A stretch of 64,000 nt of DNA from Linnemannia schmuckeri (taxonomy: Eukaryota; Mortierellomycota; Mortierellomycetes; Mortierellales; Mortierellaceae), in the NCBI GenBank assembly GCA_029449235.1, contig JANATG010000009.1, positions 1,550,001 to 1,614,000 of the forward strand. Reading direction: 5' to 3'. Each line of letters opens with the position of its first letter. The stretch's first letter is position 1. Shown here one piece after another: positions 1 to 10,714 of the stretch. The notes below the pieces were generated by a model. That model saw only the letters and a program-made list of their open reading frames with translations. It was not told where the DNA came from and did no database searches. Both the position numbers and the translations under genes were made by a program.

Positions 1-423
1 AATGGTGGAAGAGAAGTGAGAAGAGAAAGTGAGAAGGAGAAAGAGGAAGAAGTGAACAGGTTGCTTTGACCAAGCAAGGCAAGCAGCAGCAGGAGTAACC
101 CTTTTTTGCTTTTGCGAAAGGACATCGAAAATCGCGAATAATGGCACCATATCCGTCCAATCAAATCAGCCTATTTTCGCAGTCTCCCATCTATATTTTT
201 TTTTCTGTCTTTTCTAATTTGAAATCAGCTATTTGTCATGTGACTTTGATACATTCCTAGCTTGCGTTGCGCTGTCGCATTCCTAGAAGAAAAAAAAGAC
301 AAGGTGAGACGATCGCCCTCTCCACGCGATAACGAACTGCCTCCTTGATCACTTTTATCAACACAGCACACGCTTTATTTGTTCAGCAGATCTTGTTTCA
401 GTTCAGTCTAACATTATTCCTTT
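1..423. other. 3' flank of the ankyrin+DIL gene, no gene seen
   Basis: This stretch lies downstream of the minus-strand ankyrin+DIL gene. It starts purine-rich and becomes A/T-rich around 190-300. I see no conserved coding sequence. It may hold the 3' UTR of that gene and the start of a neighbour's control region outside the window. Confidence 0.4.
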
Positions 424-3400
424 CTAATATCCGTAGCTGTCCAGCAGCGACATCATGTCGTCGGGGATCTGTGGCACATACATCCTATCAAGCATACCCT
501 CTCGCGCCGCCAGGTTCGTCGGCAGCGTAAAATGAATCCACACCATACTGTCCTTCGTCTGCGACGTCTGGTTCTCCTCGTCCTCTTCCACCACCTTACT
601 ACCTCCCTTCCTCCGTTGATCCTCCGTTCGCACCGACGTCCACACCCGTCGCAGTTTCTGCCGTCGCATCCCCACCTGCTCGATCTCAGTCTCGCTAATC
701 ACCAACCCCGTCTGCAATCCACTTGCTTCGCCAGCTATAGCCTCTGCTCGAGATCGTGCTCTAGTGGTTCCGTTCGAAGTGACCGTGTCTTCAAACCCAT
801 CCTCATCCATGTTGGAGTCCGAGCTGCCCCCAGCATCCATCACAGCCTGACTGCTGTTCCGTCTGGACGACTTGCCTGACTCAGACGCAGACGACATCGT
901 GATAGAAGAACCAGACAGTATCTCGTCCGAAGGTTTCTTGCGAATCACCTTCTCGGTATCCGCAACAACTTGTAAGACGTACTTTGTGACCTCTGCCGGC
1001 AATCTGTGCTCATTCACCTCATATCGATACGAACTGACGACATGCTTGACCTGGGCCGGATTCAACAGCTCGAGCTTCTTGCGCGTTTCGATCCACATCG
1101 TCAAATTGCCCTGCAACGACAACACCTGGAGCAGCTGCAACAATTGAATCAAAGGCATTAGAGGCTCAGCCAACCGGGATGGTAGTTGGTTATTCCGGAG
1201 CCAATCCTCGAGGATCGACAGGTTGAGACGTGTCTGCAGGGCTTTGCTGCGGGTGAGGAACGTCCTGTTGTCCATAATTCGATTAAAGACCTCGCATGCA
1301 ATGTAGTACATGACTTGAATCACCATGTAATGCACAATGTCCGTGTGAACATCGTACGTTCGCATCAGATACAGTAGAGAGGACAACATTGTTGTCACAG
1401 TCCTGGGAGAGATACTGCGCTGTCGAGGTGACGAGGGTCGGACCAGTTGAAGCGACGCCCGCTTAAAGCAAGGTGGCGGATAGAGTCCTGCGAGGGATGA
1501 TGGCGGCGCGCTTGCTCGTTTGCTGTTGCTATAGCTGCTGCTGTTGCTGTTGCTGCTTCTGCTTCCGATTCCTCTCCAGAATGCCCAGTCAGACTGGAAT
1601 TTGACCTCGTCCAAACCAACGATAGTATCGTGGTCAAGCATGGCTGGTCCGAGCACCTTTTCGATCCGTCGCTCCGCATCCAGAATCACCATCTGGGTCA
1701 TGCTGATAAGGAGAGCCTCGAATCGTGGGTGGTAGTCTGCCGATGCGGTGTTAATGCCGGGATCCTTGCAGAGAAAGTGCAGAAGGGCAGTGGTGTTGGA
1801 GATCCAGTATGCACCCAGCGCCATGTCGTCGGGTTTCCCCTTGGAACGTGAAACAAAAGAAAGCAAATGGTCAGGTTAGACAATGATTCCTCCTCTATGC
1901 TCCACACCGTAATAATGAGCTCATCCTCGCTCGCCCTGTCTGGTTTCTTTCTCCGTAGTAACATGTACGACACCAATTTACCATTGCAACGGCCTCGATA
2001 GCATTCAGTGTTGCCTCTAGTAATTCGTCCAGCAATTCGGGCGAGCTGAAATAATGTGCGAACCTCGCGGCAAGAAAGATCACATAGGCAGAGACGGGCT
2101 CGTGAGTCCGGGAGCGGGTTGGGTCCATGGTGGTGATAGTCGTGTTGATGATGTGGCTTATGTCGTTGCTCGAAAAGACAAACATCTGGTCAGGCAAGCA
2201 GCGTTCCCAATCAAATCCGCCGTCATCATCGTCATGGCACTATAAATGAAGAAATTGCACGCGGGAGAGAGAGAAAATGAAAGGAGAGAGGATGTTAGTT
2301 AGAATTGAGTGGATTGGTCTCTCTTTTATTTCTCTCTTGTTTCCCTCATGATATTCCCAATTTCACTCAATTCTATCCTACCTCACTCACCCCACACCAC
2401 ATGCATACATACATACATACATATATACACACACGACACATACATCCACTCTTGTTCTTGCATCCACACTTTTCTCTTCGTGCATACACACAGACAGGCA
2501 ATTGCCTTCAGTCTGTTAACAACTCAACTGGAAACAATCAAAGAACAGAGCCATAACAACAATAAAAACGAGAGTGAGCACTACTACGCACCTGATCGGC
2601 CAAGGAACAATTGCTCCCCTTCGTATCCTCGCCACTCTCCGCTTCGGCTGTGTCTTTTTTCAGCCTGTACTGCCACTCGCATTCGGACATACTCTCCTCA
2701 AAGCTCTCAATCCCCAAGGGATCATAGCCACCACTTGCACACCGACTAGTCCCATCGCCACTACCACTGTTTCTGTTGATGACCGTCGAGTTCCTGTTCG
2801 AGGCAGTGACGGCCGGCTCCTGAAAGATCTGCGCAATCTTAGTCGTATCGTTGGGATCATGTCTCAAAAAATCTGCAATCGTCCGCCCCTTGGTGGTCGT
2901 GGCCTTGGTGGAGGCACCATGCTCCAGCAGCAAGCGGACCATGTGCTCATGTTTGTTGTTGGTCGCCCAGACGAGCGCGGTCCAGCCAGATCGGTCGCGT
3001 GCGTCAATTAAGGCGCCTGCATCAAGGAGCATGAACGCCACGGCAGTGTGTCCAAAGCACGCAGCATAGATCAAGGGCGTCGTGCCGTCGTCTTCGTGGT
3101 ACTCCAGATCGACCCAGTCTTTAAAATTGTCGAGCAGGTCCACAATCCTCTGCAAATCTCCGTTCGAGGCGGCCCTGGAGAAGAGACTGGACATCTTGAT
3201 CTTTTTATCTTCATCCGTGAACGGGCGACTCATGATAGCTCGTGGATCATCGAGATCTGCTTGACTTAACTCAAAGATGCTAGACGTTGTTGACAAGCTG
3301 AGAGTGGATGAGGTTGGTGAGAATTGATCGCCCTGCTGATATCGCTGTTGTTCTGTTAGTTCTGATTCCAATATCGACTCTCTTTCTGTCATCTGCAAAG

Positions 3401-3863
3401 AATTCGATTCGGTGGTGGTGGCTATGGTGTTGTTGCTGTTAATGATGGTGTTGTCGCTGTGCTCAAAATCAGTGGTAAGGAAAGAAAGGGTGAGGGCATT
3501 GGTCAAGGGACTAATGGGCGTCAAGTCCTCCAGTCGAGGAGAACTGGGCCCTTGTACTACAGAGTTATCGGCGGAGTCGGTTGTGTCCTTGTTTCGTTGC
3601 TCTTGTTCCTCCTGTTGTTGTTGTTTGAGTGAGGTGTTGAACTGCGAGAGAACTTCAATCAATTTGGGGCGAGAGAAACGACCTTTGGGAGGAAAAGGTT
3701 CGTACTCTGTGCTTTCAGAGTGTTCGGAGCACAGGGTTTCGACTCCAGAATAGCTGCGATGGTGCATATTAGAGTGAGTGCCGTCGTCCATGGTTGAGCG
3801 AGATAGGAGGGACAGTCGGTGCAATTGGGGCCTATGGGCGGCGACGCCAACTATGTCGTCCAT
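424..3863 (-). CDS. Ankyrin-repeat and DIL (dilute) domain protein
   Basis: Three exons on the minus strand: 3863-2592, 2239-1982 and 1839-424, all joined in phase 0, giving about 981 residues. Exon 1 carries a polar low-complexity N terminus, then ankyrin repeats at about residues 228-345 (DGTTPLIYAACFGHTAVAF, SGWTALVWATNNKHEHMV). Exons 2 and 3 encode a DIL domain, the globular fold of class V myosin tails and afadin (DWERCLPDQMFVF, ALGAYWISNTTALLHFL). Single fungal proteins with ankyrin repeats followed by DIL are known, and S. pombe has a dilute-domain protein, but their function is poorly defined; a role as adaptor in polarised transport is an inference. I chose the Met at 3863 (MDDIVGV). 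An in-frame Met at 3950 exists, but the extension does not look conserved. Intron 1 holds a CATA microsatellite near 2403-2430. The C terminus after DIL is Ser-rich and probably disordered. Confidence 0.85.
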
Positions 3864-5969
3864 TTCGAGGAGTTGTTTGCTGTTGTTATGAGAAAGTCCT
3901 GTTTGCCCAATAAAACGCAAGGTTGCTGCAAGAAATAGGGAGGGAAGCAAGTGAAGTGTTTAAGTGGATGCAAAACAATAGAGGAAAAAAATACAGAAAG
4001 AGCGGAGAGGTGAGGGGTGAATGAATGAATTAAGAAAAGAAAGCACACTCCTGAATGAATGGTGGATGAGTCAATGTGGAGTGTTGGGGGATGGCAATGA
4101 GGAGAAGAAAAAGGAGAAGATAGAACAAACAAATAAAAAAGAGAGAAAGGGACGAGAAAACAGTAAAGGTCGGTTTGGGCGTGTCAATGTCAAGGGCTGA
4201 GGTTCGTTCCTTTTCTTCAATGGGTTCTGTTGTTTCCGCAGAGTATGTAAATGTATGTGTATGTATAGCGTATGTGCGTTTGGTCACACATACATGAGGA
4301 CGGTAGAGGAGAAAAAAGGACTGAAGGAGGGAAGAAAAAAGGGCTATGGCTAACTGACCAGGTAGAAAGGAAAAAGAGGGGCAGGGGACAAGGGATAGGA
4401 GACGGGGGGATGTAGAAGACGGGGGGATGTAGGAGACGGGGGGATGTAGGAGACGAAGACGGAGTCTGGTCGGGGGACGTGGACAGGGAGTGAGAGAGAG
4501 AATCAAAGAGTAAGAGAAAGAAAGAAAAGAGAACAGCAAGAAGAGGGAAGAGAAAAACGGAAAAGGAGGGTTGTGCGTTTTCTTGCTCCTGCCGGTCGGT
4601 TGGTCGGCCTTTTATTGTCTTGTTTGGGGCAAGTGATAAAAGGGGGTCGTTCACGCCAACGGTCAGTGGTGGTTAACTTGGGGAACACAGGCCGGACGGA
4701 GGATTGAGCAATGAAGTTTGCAGAGAGTAGAGAAGCGCAAACGAAAGAAGGTGCTCCTGATCGCGAGGCGATGGGTAGGCAAAATTGATAGTGATAGTGA
4801 GGATGGAGATGCGGGGTATTTTGGTGTAGTGTGGTACTTGTTGTTGTTGGATGTGGCGGAGATTAAGAAAGAGAAGGGGTGATGAATGGACAAAGGTGAG
4901 GGTGGGCGGACAAGGGTGTCAAGGGTAAGTGTCTCGTTGTTGGTTGTTTGCGGTCGTAGTTGTTTCGTTTAAGTATCATTGACAGGTGTTCAACAGCTCA
5001 ATAAAGAAATGATCGACTTGAATAGGGATTATGCTGTCAAGGTTGGTCAATGGATACTGTGTGTGCTGGATCGCTGCGTGTGAACAAAGAGAAAGGCGGC
5101 AAGAATAGAACAGAAAGAAAAGAGTGCCTCAAATGAAAAAAAAAAAAAAAAAAAATGCGCAAACCATATGCTGGGGCGGGCTGCGAACGATGGATGACTT
5201 ATGTGGCGGTGGCGATACGATACAGCAAACGACGGTACCTAAAAAAATGGGTCCTTGTACCACATTGCAGGCACTATGCAGAGTAGGAGGAACAAGAGGA
5301 AGGAGGAGGAGCAAGTATAGTAATTGTCAAGAAAAGTGTTGCTGATTCAGAGAGAGCATTAGAAACCACGGAGTCAGGCTAGACGGATATTATTTTTTGC
5401 TCATTTTCGTCGGTAGTCAGAACAGCAAGGAGGCAGAAGAAGGCTAATGGGACGGATTTCCGTCAGGGATCTGACCTGATCCTACTTATTAATCTTTTTC
5501 TTTTTTGTTTTATCGGTTGATTAAACACAGGAGAAAAAAAGGGAATGATAGTGAACAACAAAGGAGAGAGATGCAGGAAGAAGGAAGGATATCGTGGCGT
5601 CCATGTGCGGTCATTGCTCACAAGACCTTATCTAACCGGCAACCAGGCATGCAGGCAGTCCTTATAGTTATCTTGGGATCGCCATCAAAGATAAAGTCAT
5701 CAACAAACAGAAAAGCGCGTCGCGTTCGCGTTTGATCAATTCTGTACGCGAAATATCGCTGGACTGTCACACCGCTGCTGAACGACTGTGACTGCGACGA
5801 CGGTGGTTAAGAAGACGATCCGATTGTGAGAGGATGCATCGCTTCTTTTTCTTCTTCTTTTCTACATTCACTCACTCACACAACAACTCACAACTCATCA
5901 CTTTACATCAACAAACAGCAACAGCACTCTCTTCACAAAACTCTCATAATCACACATACAACATACACG
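3864..5969. other. Divergent intergenic region
   Basis: This is the shared upstream region of the minus-strand ankyrin+DIL gene and the plus-strand Aim18-like gene. From about 3900 to 4900 the minus strand is strongly pyrimidine-rich, as expected for the leader and core promoter of the minus-strand gene. An A-run lies at about 5136-5154. Several pyrimidine-rich reading frames exist but none resembles a protein family. I see no RNA gene. Confidence 0.5.
4398..4455. repeat. 17-bp tandem repeat, about 3.4 copies
   Basis: The unit GGAGACGGGGGGATGTA repeats at 4398, 4415 and 4432, with a partial fourth copy to 4455. One base differs in the second copy. It lies in the upstream region of the ankyrin+DIL gene. 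Confidence 0.9.
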
Positions 5970-7496
5970 ATGTCTGCCGCACGATGGAACAGAGCACGCA
6001 CATTGCTCGCACAGCCAACAGCTCAAGCCGCCTTCAGACCTGTCGCCATCCGTGTTCCCATTCAGCACCACCTCGGACGCACCGCTGCTGTCGCCGCTGT
6101 TGCTGCACGCACCCAGGTAAAAAAATGTTGATAGTAGTCTTTGTCTGGAGATCCCAGGGTCAACATGGTCAGATATGCGTGGGAACAGGACGTTATATTC
6201 AGAGAGTAATAACACGACTATTTGTGGCCTCCAATATGTGATGATACGAAATAGAGCCGATGGAGACCATGGATGATGGCCTCGGTTGCCACAGCAGGAG
6301 TTCTTTCCTGGCAGCTCAGTCAGTCCCTTGTTGAGTCCGAGAGCCAGACTCAACCCGCCATTGTCATTGGTAGGTCATTCATTATCAATTGGGATACCTT
6401 TTTTTCTATCCGTACACACTCATGAAAAATGATCCTCGGATTTCATCATACCCCTCTCACTTTTTTTTAGTGTTTCGCACTAAATTTTCGCAATGCGCAT
6501 CACATTAACCAAAAATATGCGCACATCATTCTTGTACTTTTCTCCTTCGGCGAAACAAAAACCGACACTAGACGAGGATTCGAAGATCGAGTTCCCAAGG
6601 ACAATCCCCTCCGAGGACGGATCCCCCGCCCGTCTATTGGGCCTGGGAGTCCGCAAGATCACCTTCCTTAAAGTCCAAGTCTACGCGTTGGGCCTCTACG
6701 CCAAGGCCTCAGATCTGGACGACCACAACTCAAGGTTCCGTGCGTTGCCCGAGGTCCAAAAGTTCCAGCGGACCGATGCGGCCAGCTCTGATACGGCTTT
6801 TAGGGCCATTGTCCAGAACCCGATTGAGTTAATCTTGAGGATTGTTCCTGTGAGGAACACCAATGGTCCTCATCTTCGGGATGGGTTCACTCGTAACTTG
6901 ACCGAGGCTATCAAGCATCAGAACCTCAATGACGTCGAGAACGAGGTAATGATTACGCTCTTTTTGGCGCCACTTTTTTTTTCGTCGCTTATCTAACTGC
7001 ATCCTTTATCGGATAAGCAATTGAAAAAGTTCTTGCATTCACTTTTCGTACAATGACTAACACATACCATATCATTGGCCGTTTATGTCATGATAGGAGG
7101 CAATGAAGGGTATTGTCGAGTTCAAGAACTTGTTTCCCAAGGGCAAGATCAACGCCGGTCAAGCCATGCTCTTCAGAAAGTCACCTGATGGCTCCATGTC
7201 CATCGAATTAGATGTAAGCAGCAACATTCTTGTCACTTCTTTTTGCTCTCTGATATCGGGACACCGAGCGTCGTGGTTTTGTCTCGGAAACGATAAATTA
7301 AGCGAGTCTCCTAACAAACATCCCTCTGAACACATTTTTGGTAATTTTTTTATAATAGGGCGAAGTCCTGGGAAAAACCAGCAACACCTGGTTGATCGAG
7401 TCATTCTTCTTGGGATACCTTCAGGGAGAGCACCCTATCAGTAGCAAGGCTCGCGACAGTATTGCCCAAGGTATCCAAGATCTCCTGCTTCAGTAA
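5970..7496 (+). CDS. AIM18: Mitochondrial chalcone-isomerase-fold protein, Aim18/Aim46-like
   Basis: Five exons: 5970-6116, 6255-6369, 6572-6945, 7097-7213 and 7359-7496, giving 296 residues in a consistent frame. The first exon encodes an Arg/Ala-rich, acid-free N terminus (MSAARWNRARTLLA...) typical of a mitochondrial presequence, followed by a hydrophobic stretch. The rest is a chalcone-flavanone isomerase-like domain (LGLGVRKITFLKVQVYALGL, GPHLRDGFTRNL, KTSNTWLIESFFLGYLQGE). The yeast relatives Aim18 and Aim46 are mitochondrial proteins of this fold that lack an established isomerase activity; binding of a lipid or other small ligand is the usual guess. The exon 2 acceptor at 6254 and the exon 3 acceptor at 6571 were fixed by reading phase: the G at 6369 plus AC from exon 3 makes the Asp of DEDSKIEF. 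A polyadenylation-like AATAAA lies at 7601. The gene converges on the Ser-rich gene 245 bp away. Confidence 0.85.
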
Positions 7497-7600
7497 ATAC
7501 CATAGAGTACCACGACCACCTACACCACACATCTCTTTGTGTCTTCCTTTTTTTTTTTGTCCTTTTTTTGCTCAAGAATGCATTGACTGACCAAATGACA

Positions 7601-7606
7601 AATAAA
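7601..7606 (+). terminator. AATAAA polyadenylation-like signal
   Basis: An exact AATAAA lies 105 bases after the stop codon of the Aim18-like gene, in an A/T-rich tail. It is the best candidate for that gene's 3' end signal. Confidence 0.5.
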
Positions 7607-7741
7607 TGACTATTAAGACTATTTTTTATTACTTTTGGGGAGCGATATAAAGTTTCGTATGATAAAAGAAAGATGATATGCTTTTGAGGATGACGTCTAA
7701 GGGGTTAAAGAAGAAGCATTGACATATATCGTGCTGCTACC

Positions 7742-10714
7742 TTACGGCAGCACTGGCGTCGCACCTGCTGGCGATGGTGATGCCGTTGATGATAACAATC
7801 CTTCTGTTGCAGACACCGTTATGGTCTGCGTCAGCTTCCCAAGAGACAACAAACTCGTCATCTGTTGTAAATCATCAGTATTCTTGCTTGTCTCCTTTTT
7901 GGGACTCTTGGGATCAGGAGAACACAACTGTGAAGTCAAAGTAGACGCAAATGCAGATCCGGACGCAGACGCAGGCACCGACGCAGACACAGACATCGAC
8001 GTCGACGCTGCTGAGGACGCTGAGGACGCTGAGGACGCCTTGACCGACGCTGTGACAGCTGTCGAGGTATGGAGTGTCGGCGGGGACATGGAGGCTGACT
8101 TTTCGATCGACAGTGGCGAGTTTGTCGATTTGGACGACATCGGTTGTGTCGATATCGTCTTGGACGGAGTGATGGTGCCTATGGCAGGTTCGTGATGCTC
8201 CATGCGGACAGCCTTGTCGGAATCACGCAAAACCACCTGCTCAGTGACAATCACAACATCCACTACCGGTGCCGAAATGTTGATCTTCATTCTATCCTTG
8301 ATGTTGTCCTCCTCGATAACGCTTGTGACAGCGATATCAACGGCAGGACTCGGTCGCGGTAATGCATGGACCTCCTCCTTCCCGTCTTCGAAAAACGCAG
8401 CCGACTTTTGAACAGTCTCATGCCTAACTGACTTGTTGCTGTCCATAGATGCTTTCGCCTGGACTGCTGCAAGGAATCGACTCGACGTAAAGTTGAGTTG
8501 AAAGGGCGCACTTTTCTTGACTCCCACCTCGACCTCTGTTGCTGTTGCTGCTGCGGTTGGAGTTGGGAAGGTCTTGGAGACAGGACTGAGGTCCTCACGA
8601 GTGTTACTTTGTTGACCACCAGCATCAGGCGACACTGTCATACAATTTTCCTGATCTAATCGGTCCATCTTTGAGCTCTTGAGGACGGATTCCTGTTCAG
8701 AGGGCGACAACGCCAAAGGAGGCGGGGGAGCTGCAGCTGTTGCTGGCTGCGCTGGTGCCGATGTCCAACCATCCAAAGCCTGCTTCACCTTCTGTTCTTG
8801 CTGTGGATCTGCAGACGACGAATCCTTATCGAATGCGAGTTTGGACGCAATAGGATTAAAAGGCGAAGCGGCGGTAGGATGGTTTCTAGTCGATGAAGCA
8901 GACGAAGCAGGGTTCCAGCTCTTGATACGGAAGGTTGGTGATTTGTAGTTTGGGTCCAGGATCTCTTGAGGAATTGCAAAAGTCAAACTGGCCGTCGACG
9001 CTCGAACAGGCTTAGACCGTCCATTACCACTGCTGCTGTTGTTGGTGCCGATGCTGGAGTTGACATGGCTGGTATGGATGCTGTGGGACCGCATGACAGG
9101 TGGAGTGGACGAGCGCAGAGATGCAGAAGATGAGCCTGCAAAAGATGGCGGTGTGCTTCCAGAGGGAGGAGGCGCGTCTGAACAGCTCATGGTTCTAACT
9201 CTTGCCTGGTTCCCCTGCTGCTGATTGTCAAGGTAATAAGATGGGAAACCACGTGAATCGACTGGAGTTGGCTGTGGTGGCCAGAAGAGTGGTTCTGCGC
9301 GCTGTGATGGTGGAGTAACCAGAATTGGCTTGGAAGACGAAGAGGGAGAAGCAGACGAGGTGTTGAAGCGCCACGACTCCGAGCCAGCCGCGCATACATA
9401 AGCAGGTTTCGACAAGTCCTGCTGTGGAGGGGCTGAAGAGTAAGTTGATGTCACGTATGAGGAAGATGTTACTGTTGTTGGAGGGTAGTAGTAGGCTGAG
9501 GAGGAGGGCGTAGACACGAAAGACAGAGAATTGGTTGAAGAGGTAGAGTTGTTCCTGCTCCGGCTCTTGGCACGGGCCTCAATCTCGATATCATGCACAC
9601 TCCACGGTCGACCTGGCTCCATATGAACATGATGATGCTGCTGTTGGTGTTGGTGTTGGTGTCCATGCTGAGGGTAATCAAAGCACTGTCGAAGATCCTT
9701 CTGACTCCGGAGCCCAAACTGCTGAACGTTCTCCTGCTCGGGTGTAGTGGCCGGTGTCAATGGAGGCTTCCAGACAGAATCAAGCCATTTCTTGACCTTG
9801 GCCTCTGCAACATGGTGACGAAGCGAACCTTGCTCATGCCACGCCTTTCCCTGCCGCAGTGCACCGACTCCTCCTTTTGCACTATCCATATCAGCCTCAT
9901 AGGCTCCTCCTCCATCGCTACCACCGCAAGACGATTCGCGTCGATCAGGGTACCACTCGCCGCAGACATAACAGGGTGCCTTGCCCTCATGGTCCTCAAT
10001 CCCATCTGGACCACAATAACAACCCTTGACAAGATCACATCCACAAGGCTCCTTCTGAAGCGACTGTAGAATCTCAATCAGGTAGGCCATGGCTCTGGCG
10101 CGCGTCGAGAATTGGAGTGGGTAATATGGGCTGGGCCTATTTCTGTTTGTTTGATCCTGATACTGTTGCTGTTGTTGCTGCTGGGACGATTGTACTGAGT
10201 CACTGATACGTCGAGATGGAGTGTTGGGTGTGTTGGAAGCGGTGGTTGTGGTTGTGGTTGCGGACGTAGATGAAGAAAGGGATTGAGAGAGGGATCGATG
10301 GCACGCCTTAGCCAGATCGAGTACAAAGCGTTCCTTAAAAGCAGACGTCTTTGGTTTGGCGGGTGATAATGATCCAACTGACGTGGAGGATGATGCACAA
10401 GAGGATAATGACGATGAGGGCGGAGAGGAATATGGTGTTGTTGATGAAAAACAAGAGGCTGACGATGTTGTGGTTGAAGATGATGAAGAATAGGAAGAGC
10501 AGGACAACGAAAAGAGTGCGGCGGATGTTGTGGAATGAGAAGAAGGCGAGAAAGACGATGTGGAAGGGTATGCGTAGGTGGCCAGGAGAGGGGAGAAAGC
10601 GGTGAGGGTCTCGAGGATGGTCGGAAGACAATCGATCGCATAGGCTAGATCCTGACGGTTGCGCCACGTTGGCAGGTGGGCGAAGTAAGGGTTCTTTGAC
10701 ATGGTCCGTGTCAC
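7742..10714 (-). CDS. Large Ser/Thr-rich protein of unknown function
   Basis: One uninterrupted frame of 990 codons. A second in-frame Met (MSKNPYF) lies at 10702 and may be the true start. I do not recognise a family. The first 50 residues (PYFAHLPTWRNRQDLAYAID) and a segment near residues 205-260 look folded. The latter contains a cysteine cluster (PCGCDLVKGCYCG, then CYVCGEWYPDR) that could bind zinc. The rest is Ser, Gln and His-rich low-complexity sequence with proline-directed sites (SPSSH, TPPS, SPVSKTFPTPT), consistent with a disordered, phosphorylated regulator. Near the C terminus is a Ser/Ala-rich run. The sense-strand upstream region is CT-rich for well over 1 kb. A nuclear or signalling role would be a guess. 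Confidence 0.75.
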   Translation of the reverse strand: MTRTMSKNPYFAHLPTWRNRQDLAYAIDCLPTILETLTAFSPLLATYAYPSTSSFSPSSHSTTSAALFSLSCSSYSSSSSTTTSSASCFSSTTPYSSPPSSSLSSCASSSTSVGSLSPAKPKTSAFKERFVLDLAKACHRSLSQSLSSSTSATTTTTTASNTPNTPSRRISDSVQSSQQQQQQQYQDQTNRNRPSPYYPLQFSTRARAMAYLIEILQSLQKEPCGCDLVKGCYCGPDGIEDHEGKAPCYVCGEWYPDRRESSCGGSDGGGAYEADMDSAKGGVGALRQGKAWHEQGSLRHHVAEAKVKKWLDSVWKPPLTPATTPEQENVQQFGLRSQKDLRQCFDYPQHGHQHQHQQQHHHVHMEPGRPWSVHDIEIEARAKSRSRNNSTSSTNSLSFVSTPSSSAYYYPPTTVTSSSYVTSTYSSAPPQQDLSKPAYVCAAGSESWRFNTSSASPSSSSKPILVTPPSQRAEPLFWPPQPTPVDSRGFPSYYLDNQQQGNQARVRTMSCSDAPPPSGSTPPSFAGSSSASLRSSTPPVMRSHSIHTSHVNSSIGTNNSSSGNGRSKPVRASTASLTFAIPQEILDPNYKSPTFRIKSWNPASSASSTRNHPTAASPFNPIASKLAFDKDSSSADPQQEQKVKQALDGWTSAPAQPATAAAPPPPLALSPSEQESVLKSSKMDRLDQENCMTVSPDAGGQQSNTREDLSPVSKTFPTPTAAATATEVEVGVKKSAPFQLNFTSSRFLAAVQAKASMDSNKSVRHETVQKSAAFFEDGKEEVHALPRPSPAVDIAVTSVIEEDNIKDRMKINISAPVVDVVIVTEQVVLRDSDKAVRMEHHEPAIGTITPSKTISTQPMSSKSTNSPLSIEKSASMSPPTLHTSTAVTASVKASSASSASSAASTSMSVSASVPASASGSAFASTLTSQLCSPDPKSPKKETSKNTDDLQQMTSLLSLGKLTQTITVSATEGLLSSTASPSPAGATPVLP

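Noticed and set aside
3864..3950. N-terminal extension of the ankyrin+DIL protein from the Met at 3950
   Set aside because: The 29 added residues look like leader sequence containing a TTGCAG acceptor-like site, and the downstream Met gives a more natural start.
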